A stretch of 5,918 nucleotides of DNA from Oceanospirillales bacterium (GTDB lineage: Bacteria; Pseudomonadota; Gammaproteobacteria; Xanthomonadales; SZUA-36). Made by a program: the position numbers and the translations under genes. The notes below the pieces were generated by a model. The model was not told where the DNA came from, made no database searches, and was given only the letters and a program-made list of their open reading frames with translations. Of this stretch, positions 1 to 5,713 are shown piece by piece (the stretch's first letter is position 1; every line of letters begins with the position of its first letter). The stretch covers positions 1 to 5,918 of the forward strand of contig QIKG01000007.1 in assembly GCA_003232965.1 (NCBI GenBank), in the 5' to 3' direction.

Positions 1-632
1 CGTTCAACCAGGTGATGCAGGTGATCGGCGTAATCATCGAGTGCTGATGCCAATTGCCCTACCTCATCATCAGCAAAATATTGCGCCAATGCCTCAGGCT
101 TAGTGGTTTCATCAAACTTAGATAAGCGCCGGGCGAGGTCGGCAACCGGCTTCATAATCCGTCCGGACGACCAGCGTCCCAGCAACAATGAAAGCAAGGA
201 AAATATTCCGACCACGCCGATTAATGCCCAATTCAGGCGCTGGTCCATGCGTACGCTATTGCTGATATCTTGGGTTAGAAAAACCCAAAGGTCGCTGTCT
301 TTGCGGATTGCCGCCCGCCAGGTGCCGGAATCGCTGCTGACTTTATGCACACCAGCTGGCAGGTCACGAAAAATAGTCGGTACAATTTCCGCCTTGCCCG
401 GTGCAGTCACATAACCTTCAATGCGCGTGTGAAACGGCTCTCGGACCCCTGGGTTAAGCCGTAAGGTCTGGATATAGTCATCCACTTCTTTTTTCAGCGT
501 TTCAGCAACCAGCTGATTTTCAAGATAGTCTTGTAAAACCAGCGTTGAAAGGGCAAACAAACCGCTCAGCAAAGTACCAAACAGCAAAAACGATAAAATT
601 ATTCGACTGCGAAGCCTACGCCGATACCGCAT
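1..632 (-). CDS. Sensor histidine kinase, N-terminal part (cut by left edge)
   Basis: This is an inner-membrane sensor kinase, presumably the partner that phosphorylates the regulator encoded just upstream. I translated the reverse strand from the ATG at 632. It gives 210 complete codons with no stop before the window edge. A basic start (MRYRRRLRSR) leads into a first membrane segment at about residues 11-31. A periplasmic region of roughly 100 residues follows, then a second membrane segment at about 134-151. A HAMP linker comes next, with RIMKPVADLARRL in its first helix and DEVGQLASALDDYADHL in its second. The dimerisation/phosphotransfer His box and ATPase domain lie beyond the edge, so kinase activity is inferred from architecture and the neighbouring regulator. 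The start overlaps the regulator's end by 17 bases in another frame, implying translational coupling. The periplasmic sensor region is unfamiliar to me, so no ligand can be named. Confidence 0.85.
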   Translation of the reverse strand, partial: MRYRRRLRSRIILSFLLFGTLLSGLFALSTLVLQDYLENQLVAETLKKEVDDYIQTLRLNPGVREPFHTRIEGYVTAPGKAEIVPTIFRDLPAGVHKVSSDSGTWRAAIRKDSDLWVFLTQDISNSVRMDQRLNWALIGVVGIFSLLSLLLGRWSSGRIMKPVADLARRLSKFDETTKPEALAQYFADDEVGQLASALDDYADHLHHLVE

Positions 633-1302
633 TCGGGGCGACCAGACGGTAACCAATACCGTGTCGTGTTTGAATCATCGCAGTGTCGAATGGTTTATCA
701 ATCGCTGCTCTCAGAGTATGAATATGAACCCGCAGGCTGTCACTGTCGGGCATTTCTTCTCCCCAAACATGATTTTCCAAATCCTTACGAATCACTACAT
801 TAGGGGCGCTTTCCATCAGTCTTTTCAACAACTTCAAGCCAATTGGGTTCAGCTCCAGTAGCTTGCCATCGCGTTCAACTGTTACGGCATCGATATTATA
901 TTTCAGTGGCCCTACAACTAGCTCCCGCGGTTGTACTGTGCGCCCGCGTTTAACCAGCACTTGCAGGCGTGCTTCAACCTCCTGCAACTCAAAAGGCTTC
1001 ACCAGATAATCATCCGCGCCGTGTTCAAAACCCGCCAGCTTGTCTTCTAATCGGTCGCGGGCGGTTAACATCAACACCGGAGTATCCTTACGTGCATCCT
1101 CGCGCAATTTACGACACACATCAAGGCCATCCATGCCGGGCAACTGCAAATCTAGAATAATGGCATCAAAGTCATTGACGATGGCCAAGTGCAAGCCGGT
1201 AATGCCGTCACCGGCGAAGTCGACTGTATGCTCGTTGTCTTCCAAGTAGTCACCAATATTGGCGGCGATATCCGGGTTATCTTCAATTATTAGTACTTTC
1301 AT
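616..1302 (-). CDS. OmpR/PhoB-family DNA-binding response regulator
   Basis: This cytoplasmic transcription factor of 228 residues is full length for the family. The N-terminal receiver domain (about 1-115) has the acidic pair E7/D8, the phospho-acceptor D51 in an ILDLQLPGMDG context, the switch residue T80 in LMLTARD, and K102 in the VKPF motif. The C-terminal winged helix (about 128-222) carries LELNPIGLKLLKRLM, a recognition-helix region SDSLRVHIHTLRAAID, and the terminal wing IQTRHGIGYRLV. All catalytic receiver residues are present, so it should be phosphorylated normally. The ATG start puts the beta-1 strand MKVLIIEDN at the usual place; upstream there is only a weak AGG-type ribosome site. 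The gene precedes and overlaps its kinase gene. It is too generic to assign to a named system such as PhoP, QseB or ColR from sequence alone. Confidence 0.93.
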   Translation of the reverse strand: MKVLIIEDNPDIAANIGDYLEDNEHTVDFAGDGITGLHLAIVNDFDAIILDLQLPGMDGLDVCRKLREDARKDTPVLMLTARDRLEDKLAGFEHGADDYLVKPFELQEVEARLQVLVKRGRTVQPRELVVGPLKYNIDAVTVERDGKLLELNPIGLKLLKRLMESAPNVVIRKDLENHVWGEEMPDSDSLRVHIHTLRAAIDKPFDTAMIQTRHGIGYRLVAPNAVSA

Positions 1303-1335
1303 TCTGCTTACCTGTTAAAAAGCTAGCGTGTAACT

Positions 1336-1341
1336 ATTGTA
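1336..1341 (-). promoter_or_regulatory. Candidate -10 box for the two-component operon
   Basis: The reverse strand reads TACAAT here, one base off the sigma-70 consensus TATAAT. It would put transcription start near 1329, about 27 bases before the regulator's ATG. No convincing -35 hexamer is found at 16-18 bases spacing, so the promoter may be activator-dependent or may not be the real one. Confidence 0.3.
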
Positions 1342-1363
1342 CCGCCTTAGATGTTTTTTCGAC

Positions 1364-1379
1364 AGATGGTATATCATCT
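1364..1379. promoter_or_regulatory. 16-base dyad upstream of the response regulator, possible operator
   Basis: AGATGGTATATCATCT is an inverted repeat with 7 of 8 pairs matching. Another TAGATG lies at 1348-1353, 16 bases from the AGATG at 1364-1368. The dyad sits 20-30 bases upstream of the candidate -10 box, where an activator or the autoregulating response regulator could bind. OmpR-family proteins generally prefer direct repeats, so the TAGATG/AGATG pair may be more relevant than the dyad. Function is inference. Confidence 0.3.
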
Positions 1380-1405
1380 ATTCCAAAATTTATGCCGAAT
1401 ATAGA

Positions 1406-1441
1406 AAAAGCTCAAGCAAAATCCTGTTTGCTTGAGCTTTT
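1406..1441 (-). terminator. Strong intrinsic terminator closing the pilT-pilU transcript
   Basis: A perfect 15-base inverted repeat, AAAAGCTCAAGCAAA at 1406-1420 and its complement at 1427-1441, encloses a 6-base loop. Read on the minus strand the stem ends in a run of five T followed by CTAT, a typical Rho-independent terminator. It lies about 170 bases beyond the pilU stop and about 100 bases before the response regulator gene, so it insulates the two minus-strand operons. On the plus strand it has only four T, so it may terminate weakly in that direction as well. Confidence 0.88.
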
Positions 1442-1608
1442 AGCGCAGTATCCTGTACTACACTTGCCCCGCTCACTGTGTCGGTGTCATAGCCAAGAAC
1501 AGGCTGGAGTATCTCACCTGACCTCGGTATATAAGCATACTCCCGAGGGGGTTAAAAACTCGTTAACAAGTTATATTCTGTGGTCCTAAGGTTTCTGTAA
1601 TCAGTAGA
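1442..1608 (-). other. pilU 3' untranslated region with alternative hairpins, possible small RNA
   Basis: No credible protein is encoded here. The stretch can fold. CCTCG+GTAT at 1522-1530 pairs with ATAC at 1537-1540 and CGAGG at 1544-1548, with a 3-base bulge and a 6-base loop. GGAGTAT at 1506-1512 can instead pair perfectly with ATACTCC at 1537-1543; the two folds share bases and exclude each other. A third small stem is AGCC 1491-1494 with GGCT 1502-1505. The terminator at 1406-1441 follows on the minus strand. This could be an ordinary long 3' UTR or a 3'-end-derived small RNA. I found no convincing independent promoter (a TATAAC lies at 1570-1575 on the minus strand without a -35 box). 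Confidence 0.35.
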
Positions 1609-2730
1609 TTAATCTTCAATCAAACTAACCCCTTCGAGGGTTTTCGCCAACTCTTCTGTTGAACCACCTCTATCCAGTTTTACCATCAAGCGAAATTCAT
1701 TTTTTGAATCTGCATGCCGGAGACCGTTCTCATAGGAAATATGACCGTCTCTATACATATTAAACAAACACTCGTCAAAAGTAATCATACCTAGATGACC
1801 GGAGCGTTTCATAATGTCTTTGAGTTCGTGAATATCACCCTGGCGAATTTTTTGTTGTACTAATGGCGTATTTACCAGCACTTCAACCGCCGCCCAACGA
1901 CGCCCGCCATCAACCGAGGGGAGTAATTGCTGCGCAATAATGGCTTTTAGGTTAAACGAAAGGTCCAGCAGCACCTGATCGCGCTCATCTTCAGGGAAGA
2001 AATGGAGGATACGATCCATCGCCTGATTGGCGTTATTTGCATGCAAAGTACATAAACACAAATGACCGGTCTCGGCAAAAGTAAGTGCGTGCTGCATGGA
2101 TTCGCGGGTACGAATCTCGCCGATCAGAATAACATCCGGGGCCTGGCGTAAGGTGTTTTTTAAGGCCACATCAAATGACTCTGTATCTACCCCAACTTCT
2201 CTTTGGGTTACTAGGCTTTTAGCGTGTTGATGTACAAATTCAATCGGATCTTCAATGGTTATAATATGTCCGGTCATAGAACGATTTCGCAAACCTACCA
2301 TGGCTGCCAACGACGTTGATTTACCCGTACCAGTGGCACCAACAAAGAAGATAATGCCGCGTTTTTCCATAGCCAGATCAGCAAGAATCTTTGGCATACC
2401 TAAGTCTTCAAGATTTGGTATACGAGTCTCAATCAGTCGACAAACTATGCCAACATGGCCCTGCTGATAAAATGCACTAACTCTAAAGCGGGCATCTTCA
2501 TTCAAGGAAATAGCAAACTGGCACTCCTTGGTGTTTTCAAATTCCTCGCTCTGATGAGCGTTCATAATAGAAGCTACCAGCTCCCGCGTTTCATCTGCTG
2601 ACAGTGGCTGGTCATTAATCGGTAAGATAACACCATCGATTTTCAGACTCGGTGGTGAACCCGCCGTAACAAACAAATCTGAACCACGGCTTTCATATAG
2701 CTGCTGCAACCAGGAAAATACTTTGCTCAT
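1609..2730 (-). CDS. pilU: Type IV pilus retraction ATPase PilU (PilT paralogue)
   Basis: This 373-residue secretion ATPase of the PilT/GspE superfamily acts at the cytoplasmic base of the type IV pilus. In species studied, PilU works with PilT as an accessory retraction motor. The N-terminal PAS-like domain (about 1-110) begins MSKVFSWLQQLYESRGSDLF. It is followed by Walker A GATGTGKST (131-139), the Asp box IITIEDPIEF (156-165), Walker B with catalytic Glu in VILIGEIR (E205), and the His box GHLCLCTLH (222-230). The PilT signature AIRNLIRE is replaced by LVQQKIRQ at about 290-297, and the longer C-terminal tail past 340 is PilU-like. The frame stays open upstream into pilT, but the ATG at 2730 is preferred because of its ribosome site and the family N-terminus. 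The gene follows pilT by 13 bases. Confidence 0.95.
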   Translation of the reverse strand: MSKVFSWLQQLYESRGSDLFVTAGSPPSLKIDGVILPINDQPLSADETRELVASIMNAHQSEEFENTKECQFAISLNEDARFRVSAFYQQGHVGIVCRLIETRIPNLEDLGMPKILADLAMEKRGIIFFVGATGTGKSTSLAAMVGLRNRSMTGHIITIEDPIEFVHQHAKSLVTQREVGVDTESFDVALKNTLRQAPDVILIGEIRTRESMQHALTFAETGHLCLCTLHANNANQAMDRILHFFPEDERDQVLLDLSFNLKAIIAQQLLPSVDGGRRWAAVEVLVNTPLVQQKIRQGDIHELKDIMKRSGHLGMITFDECLFNMYRDGHISYENGLRHADSKNEFRLMVKLDRGGSTEELAKTLEGVSLIED

Positions 2731-2738
2731 GACATTTG

Positions 2739-2745
2739 TCCCTTT
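2739..2745 (-). promoter_or_regulatory. pilU ribosome binding site deciding the start
   Basis: The reverse strand reads AAAGGGA, 8 bases before the ATG at 2730, and overlaps the pilT stop codon. This fixes the pilU start at 2730 rather than at the upstream in-frame ATG (57 codons earlier, within pilT) and suggests translation of the pair is coupled. Confidence 0.75.
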
Positions 2746-3781
2746 ATACGAATAATTTTCTGTTAACAGCCCGTCGGGCGGCTTCATGCTTGGCAACCAT
2801 ACCCCGACGAACCAGTTTTTCGAGGTCCTGATCCAGTGTGCACATACCCACATTCTGTCCAGTCTGGATAGATGAGTACATCTGGGCCACCTTATCTTCA
2901 CGAATTAGGTTTCTGATAGCCGGAGTACCAATCATAATTTCATGTGCAGCAACACGGCCACCGCTGACCCGCTTCAGTAGAGTTTGTGCAATAACCGCGC
3001 GCAGGGATTCAGACAGCATAGAACGAACCATGTCTTTCTCACCTGCCGGGAATACATCGATGATTCTATCAATGGTTTTAGCCGCAGAAGTAGTATGCAG
3101 GGTGGCAAACACCAAGTGACCGGTTTCAGCCGCGGTCATCGCCAAGCGGATGGTTTCGATATCCCGCATTTCGCCTACTAGAATAATATCCGGGTCTTCA
3201 CGCAAGGCTGACCGTAATGCCTGGTTAAAGCCATGGGTATCACGATGAACTTCACGCTGATTAATCAAACATTGTTTTGGTGTGTGCAAAAATTCTATCG
3301 GGTCTTCGATGGTAAGAATGTGATTGCGGGTGGTGGTATTAAGGTGATCAACCATCGCCGCCAAGGTGGTAGATTTACCAGAGCCTGTAGGGCCGGTTAC
3401 CAACACAAGACCACGGGGCACATTGATAATGTCTTTAAATATCGGTGGTGCCTGAAGGTCTTCCAGTGTCATTATATCTGTAGGAATGGTGCGGAAGGCG
3501 GCGCCAATTCCACGATCTTGGTGGTAGGCATTAACCCGGAACCGTGCAACTTCAGGAACAGCATACGAATAATCCACTTCTAAATTGGCTTCGAAATCAC
3601 GCCGCTGATGATCGTTCAGAGTGCTGTAAACCAGCTCCAGAAGATCTTTGTTTTCCAACGATGGTAAATCCAGTCGCCGGATATCTCCGTCTACACGGAT
3701 GAGTGGCGGCATACCCGCTGACAAGTGTAAATCAGAAGCCTTATTCTTTACCGAAAAGGCGAGTAGTTCATTAATATCCAT
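2744..3781 (-). CDS. pilT: Type IV pilus retraction ATPase PilT
   Basis: This 345-residue hexameric motor ATPase depolymerises type IV pili, giving twitching motility, surface sensing and DNA uptake. The N-terminal domain MDINELLAFSVKNKASDLHLSAG is the classic PilT opening. Walker A is GPTGSGKST (130-138), the Asp box is ILTIEDPIEF (155-164), Walker B is DIILVGEMRD with catalytic E204, and the His box is GHLVFATLHT with H222 and H229. The retraction-specific AIRNLIRE motif is at 288-295. All key residues are present, at numbers that match Pseudomonas PilT from memory, so the protein should be active. The C-terminus differs somewhat (RRAVNRKLFV). The start is supported by GAGGGAA a few bases upstream. 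It is the first gene of pilT-pilU, divergent from yggS. Confidence 0.97.
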   Translation of the reverse strand: MDINELLAFSVKNKASDLHLSAGMPPLIRVDGDIRRLDLPSLENKDLLELVYSTLNDHQRRDFEANLEVDYSYAVPEVARFRVNAYHQDRGIGAAFRTIPTDIMTLEDLQAPPIFKDIINVPRGLVLVTGPTGSGKSTTLAAMVDHLNTTTRNHILTIEDPIEFLHTPKQCLINQREVHRDTHGFNQALRSALREDPDIILVGEMRDIETIRLAMTAAETGHLVFATLHTTSAAKTIDRIIDVFPAGEKDMVRSMLSESLRAVIAQTLLKRVSGGRVAAHEIMIGTPAIRNLIREDKVAQMYSSIQTGQNVGMCTLDQDLEKLVRRGMVAKHEAARRAVNRKLFV

Positions 3782-3785
3782 CTGC

Positions 3786-3792
3786 TTCCCTC
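3786..3792 (-). promoter_or_regulatory. pilT ribosome binding site
   Basis: The reverse strand reads GAGGGAA, followed by four bases and then the ATG at 3781. It is a strong Shine-Dalgarno match at slightly short spacing and supports the chosen start. Confidence 0.75.
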
Positions 3793-3800
3793 AGTGTCTA

Positions 3801-3839
3801 CGCCTGATTTTCAGACGCTGCATACTGCCCGTATTTGCA
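3801..3839 (-). promoter_or_regulatory. Two hairpins in the pilT leader
   Basis: On the minus strand CGTCTGA-AAA-TCAGGCG (3801-3817) forms a 7-pair stem including one G-U, ending 8 bases before the ribosome site. Just upstream, GCA/TGC and ATAC/GTAT pair around the loop GGGCA at about 3819-3839, with a 2-base bulge. There is no T-run, so neither is a terminator. They could protect the 5' end or adjust access to the ribosome site; that role is inferred. Confidence 0.4.
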
Positions 3840-3851
3840 TTCTATTTTTAT

Positions 3852-3857
3852 ATTATA
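3852..3857 (-). promoter_or_regulatory. Candidate pilT -10 box
   Basis: The reverse strand reads TATAAT, an exact sigma-70 -10 match, placing transcription start near 3845 and giving a leader of about 64 bases that includes both hairpins. The bases 16-18 upstream (CGAGCA region) are a poor -35 match. Local sequence is very AT-rich, so a chance match is possible. Confidence 0.42.
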
Positions 3858-3898
3858 GAAGAAATCGCAAACTTTGCTCGGGCATCCCTGTAATCCAT

Positions 3899-3931
3899 TA
3901 CTTTAGCGATATACTTTAGTTATATACTATA
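3899..3931. repeat. 13-base tandem repeat, about 2.5 copies
   Basis: TACTTTAGCGATA (3899-3911) is followed directly by TACTTTAGTTATA (3912-3924), two mismatches apart, and a partial third copy TACTATA (3925-3931). The last part overlaps a perfect palindrome GTTATA-TAC-TATAAC at 3919-3933. The repeats abut the left end of the palindromic element at 3934. They could be regulator binding sites for pilT or yggS, or the AT-rich target the element inserted into. Confidence 0.6.
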
Positions 3932-3933
3932 AC

Positions 3934-4133
3934 CCCAATCCCCAGATAGAAACACGGATGCTGCACATACTATTGATTCCACAGCAAAACAAAAAATAAC
4001 TGCCGAACCTAAGGGTGCGACTCATATTTTATATTTTACCGTGAAACCAAATATGATGTGCATGGATGCAGCGATTACAGGACGTAAAAGAGCTGTCATA
4101 CACATCATATCGTGCCTCTATCTGGGGATTGGG
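3934..4133. mobile_element. 200-base MITE-like element with 23-base terminal inverted repeats
   Basis: CCCAATCCCCAGATAGA plus AACACG at the left end (3934-3956) is matched in inverted orientation at the right end (4111-4133). Of 23 positions 21 agree, including a perfect outer 17. Between the ends there is no credible gene, only nested inverted repeats: CATATTT 4023-4029 with AAATATG 4049-4055, and ATATGATGTG 4051-4060 with CACATCATAT 4101-4110. Long terminal repeats, small size, AT-rich flanks and lack of coding suggest a non-autonomous miniature transposable element in the pilT-yggS promoter region. A target-site duplication cannot be fixed. TATA or ATA is present at both edges (left ...CTATA, right ATATAC...), but the local sequence is AT-rich. 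Alternative: a large regulatory cruciform. I do not recognise the family. Confidence 0.6.
4051..4110. repeat. Inner palindrome with two mini-hairpins inside the element
   Basis: A perfect 10-base inverted repeat (ATATGATGTG / CACATCATAT) frames 40 bases. Within or overlapping it are TGCAT-GG-ATGCA (4059-4070) and TTAC-AGGAC-GTAA (4075-4087). The right arm touches the terminal repeat at 4111. The short-palindrome pattern CATGGATG ... ACAGGACGT resembles, from memory, small interspersed palindromes in intergenic regions of gammaproteobacteria. That resemblance has not been verified here. Confidence 0.5.
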
Positions 4134-4145
4134 ATATACACTTAA

Positions 4146-4159
4146 TGTCATCAATGACA
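4146..4159. promoter_or_regulatory. 14-base dyad upstream of yggS
   Basis: TGTCAT-CA-ATGACA is a perfect 6-base inverted repeat with a 2-base spacer, located 25-38 bases before the yggS ATG, between it and the palindromic element. It could be an operator for the yggS-proC-yggT operon. No clear -35/-10 pair is visible around it. Confidence 0.3.
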
Positions 4160-4183
4160 ATACCTTAATCCTTTTGAGTTGAA

Positions 4184-4867
4184 ATGTCCGATATTTCTTG
4201 CTCCTATGATGCCACAATGCGGCGAATAAACCTGGCTAGCTCGGCAGCCAATAGGCCAGCTGGTACGGTCAAGCTTCTGGCTGTCAGCAAAAAGCAATCC
4301 GCTAACAAAATCCGCACATTACATAATTTGGGGCAAACAGCATTCGGTGAAAGCTACCTGCAGGAAGCGCTGATTAAACAGGCAGAACTACCTGACCTTG
4401 CGATTGAGTGGCACTTTATCGGTCCGATTCAAAGCAATAAAAGCGCCAAGATTGCAGCCCATTTTGACTGGGTTCAAAGCGTTGATTCAGCCAGCTTGTT
4501 ACAACGCCTGTCCGCACATAGGCCTAGCGAACTTGCGCCGCTTAACATCTTGTTGCAGATTAACATTGATAACGAAATACAAAAACGCGGTATTTCCGCG
4601 GTTGACCTAATACCGCTTTCGGCACTAGTAGCAGAGTTGCCCGGACTTCGTCTGCGGGGCTTAATGGCGATTCCTGATCCGGGAAAACCCGCGCATGAAC
4701 AACTTCACAGTTTAGAAAAAATGGCTGACTTATTTAGATACCTACAAGCGGAATTCCGAAGTATTGACACCCTCTCGCTAGGCATGTCTACAGATTTGGA
4801 AACCGCAATTACAACTGGCAGCACCATGGTTAGAGTAGGAACTGCATTATTCGGCCCCAGAGAGTAA
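4184..4867 (+). CDS. yggS: YggS/PLPBP family pyridoxal phosphate homeostasis protein
   Basis: This 227-residue cytoplasmic, single-domain TIM-barrel PLP-binding protein has no known enzyme activity. In the family it controls free PLP and affects amino-acid and keto-acid pools. The PLP-anchoring lysine is K36 in LLAVSKK, the same number as in E. coli YggS. Other family landmarks are the FGESYLQEA stretch (54-62; the usual form is GENYxQE, so Asn is Ser here), EWHFIGPIQSNK (75-86), RLRGLMAIP (156-164), LSLGMSTDLETAI (197-209), and the phosphate-binding end GSTMVRVGTALFG (212-224). The ATG at 4184 is the earliest possible start because an in-frame TGA lies at 4175-4177. Its ribosome site is weak; a later ATG at 4216 would cut the first helix. 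It heads the operon with proC 24 bases downstream, divergent from pilT. Confidence 0.95.
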   Translation: MSDISCSYDATMRRINLASSAANRPAGTVKLLAVSKKQSANKIRTLHNLGQTAFGESYLQEALIKQAELPDLAIEWHFIGPIQSNKSAKIAAHFDWVQSVDSASLLQRLSAHRPSELAPLNILLQINIDNEIQKRGISAVDLIPLSALVAELPGLRLRGLMAIPDPGKPAHEQLHSLEKMADLFRYLQAEFRSIDTLSLGMSTDLETAITTGSTMVRVGTALFGPRE

Positions 4868-4879
4868 TACCTATACATT

Positions 4880-4884
4880 GGAGA
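4880..4884 (+). promoter_or_regulatory. proC ribosome binding site
   Basis: GGAGA ends seven bases before the ATG at 4892, a good Shine-Dalgarno match in the 24-base gap after yggS. It supports the start that opens directly into the Rossmann fold. Confidence 0.7.
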
Positions 4885-4891
4885 ACCCGAC

Positions 4892-5713
4892 ATGAGTAAT
4901 ATTTGTTTTATTGGTGGTGGCAATATGGCCAGAGCAATCATCGGCGGCCTGCTGGCGCGCGAATCAACAGCCGGGCAATCGCTTTCTATCAGCGTTGCAG
5001 AGCCCCTGAAAGCCGGTCGCGCTGAACTGGAATCCCGCTTTCAGGTTAAGACTTTTACCAACGGCCGCGATGCAATCGCCGACGCCGAAACTATCGTGCT
5101 TGCAGTTAAGCCGCAAATCATTCCTCTCCTACTCCAGCAACTCAAGGACAATCTGCAAACAGACCAATTACTAATTTCTGTTGCCGCCGGAACAACCTGC
5201 CAGACAATCGAAACCGAGATTGGACGTAAAGCGGCAATTATTAGAGCCATGCCAAACCTCCCGGCTATTGTTGGTGCAGGTATCACCGGTGTATTTGCTA
5301 ACAAGCAGTGCCAACAAAAACACCGCCAGCAGGCGCAGGACATTCTTTCCGCAGTCGGTCAGGTTATCTGGATAGACAAGGAAAACCTAATAGATGCAGT
5401 CACTGCAGTTTCCGGTAGCGGGCCAGCCTATGTGTTTTATTTAATCGAATCCATGCGTGATGCCGGAGTGGCCGTCGGACTGGACTTTGATACCGCTACC
5501 CAGCTTGCACTGCATACCGTTGTTGGCTCAGGCAAGCTAGCACAGCAGGAAAATACCGATGTTAGCGAGCTACGCCGACAAGTCACTTCGCCCGGTGGAA
5601 CAACCGCGGCAGCGATTGCTGTACTCGATGAAGCCAGCTGTGATGCCATCTTTAAGCAGGCTATTGTTACCGCGCGTGATCGTGCGCGCGAACTATCCGG
5701 AACCAGCGCATGA
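4892..5713 (+). CDS. proC: Pyrroline-5-carboxylate reductase
   Basis: This cytoplasmic enzyme catalyses the last step of proline synthesis, reducing 1-pyrroline-5-carboxylate to L-proline with NAD(P)H. At 273 residues it is the usual length. The N-terminal Rossmann fold shows ICFIGGGNMARAI (4-16), VLAVKPQ (69-75), LISVAAG (94-100) and RAMPNLPAIVGAG (118-130). The C-terminal dimer domain has AVSGSGPAYVFYLIESM (172-188), AGVAVGL (191-197) and the ProC signature ending in VTSPGGTTAAAI (231-242), which lines the substrate site. The MPNTP motif common in the family reads MPNLP (Thr to Leu at 123), probably tolerated. Its stop codon overlaps the next start as ATGA. Between yggS and yggT it fits the conserved gammaproteobacterial cluster. 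Confidence 0.97.
   Translation: MSNICFIGGGNMARAIIGGLLARESTAGQSLSISVAEPLKAGRAELESRFQVKTFTNGRDAIADAETIVLAVKPQIIPLLLQQLKDNLQTDQLLISVAAGTTCQTIETEIGRKAAIIRAMPNLPAIVGAGITGVFANKQCQQKHRQQAQDILSAVGQVIWIDKENLIDAVTAVSGSGPAYVFYLIESMRDAGVAVGLDFDTATQLALHTVVGSGKLAQQENTDVSELRRQVTSPGGTTAAAIAVLDEASCDAIFKQAIVTARDRARELSGTSA

Noticed and set aside
103..414. 103-codon plus-strand open frame at the left end
   Set aside because: It is antisense to the histidine kinase reading frame, which has clear membrane segments and a HAMP domain.
1392..1589. 65-codon plus-strand open frame in the pilU downstream region
   Set aside because: It runs straight through the perfect terminator stem, has no ribosome site, and its product has no recognisable features.
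2731..2901. N-terminal extension of pilU by 57 codons to an upstream ATG
   Set aside because: The extension lies inside pilT in another frame and has no similarity to the PilT/PilU N-terminus. The ATG at 2730 has a good ribosome site and the correct family start.
2255..3893. Several plus-strand open frames opposite pilT and pilU
   Set aside because: They are antisense shadows of well-conserved ATPase genes and show no independent coding evidence.
3934..4133. Integron attC site or CRISPR-type repeat
   Set aside because: The GTTRRRY / RYYYAAC core sites of attC are not at the ends, there is no integrase or cassette array, and there are no regularly spaced direct repeats with spacers.
4029..4217. 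62-codon minus-strand open frame across the palindromic element
   Set aside because: It is made of the element's inverted repeats plus the start of yggS on the opposite strand, with no ribosome site. It is best explained as repeat sequence that happens to stay open.
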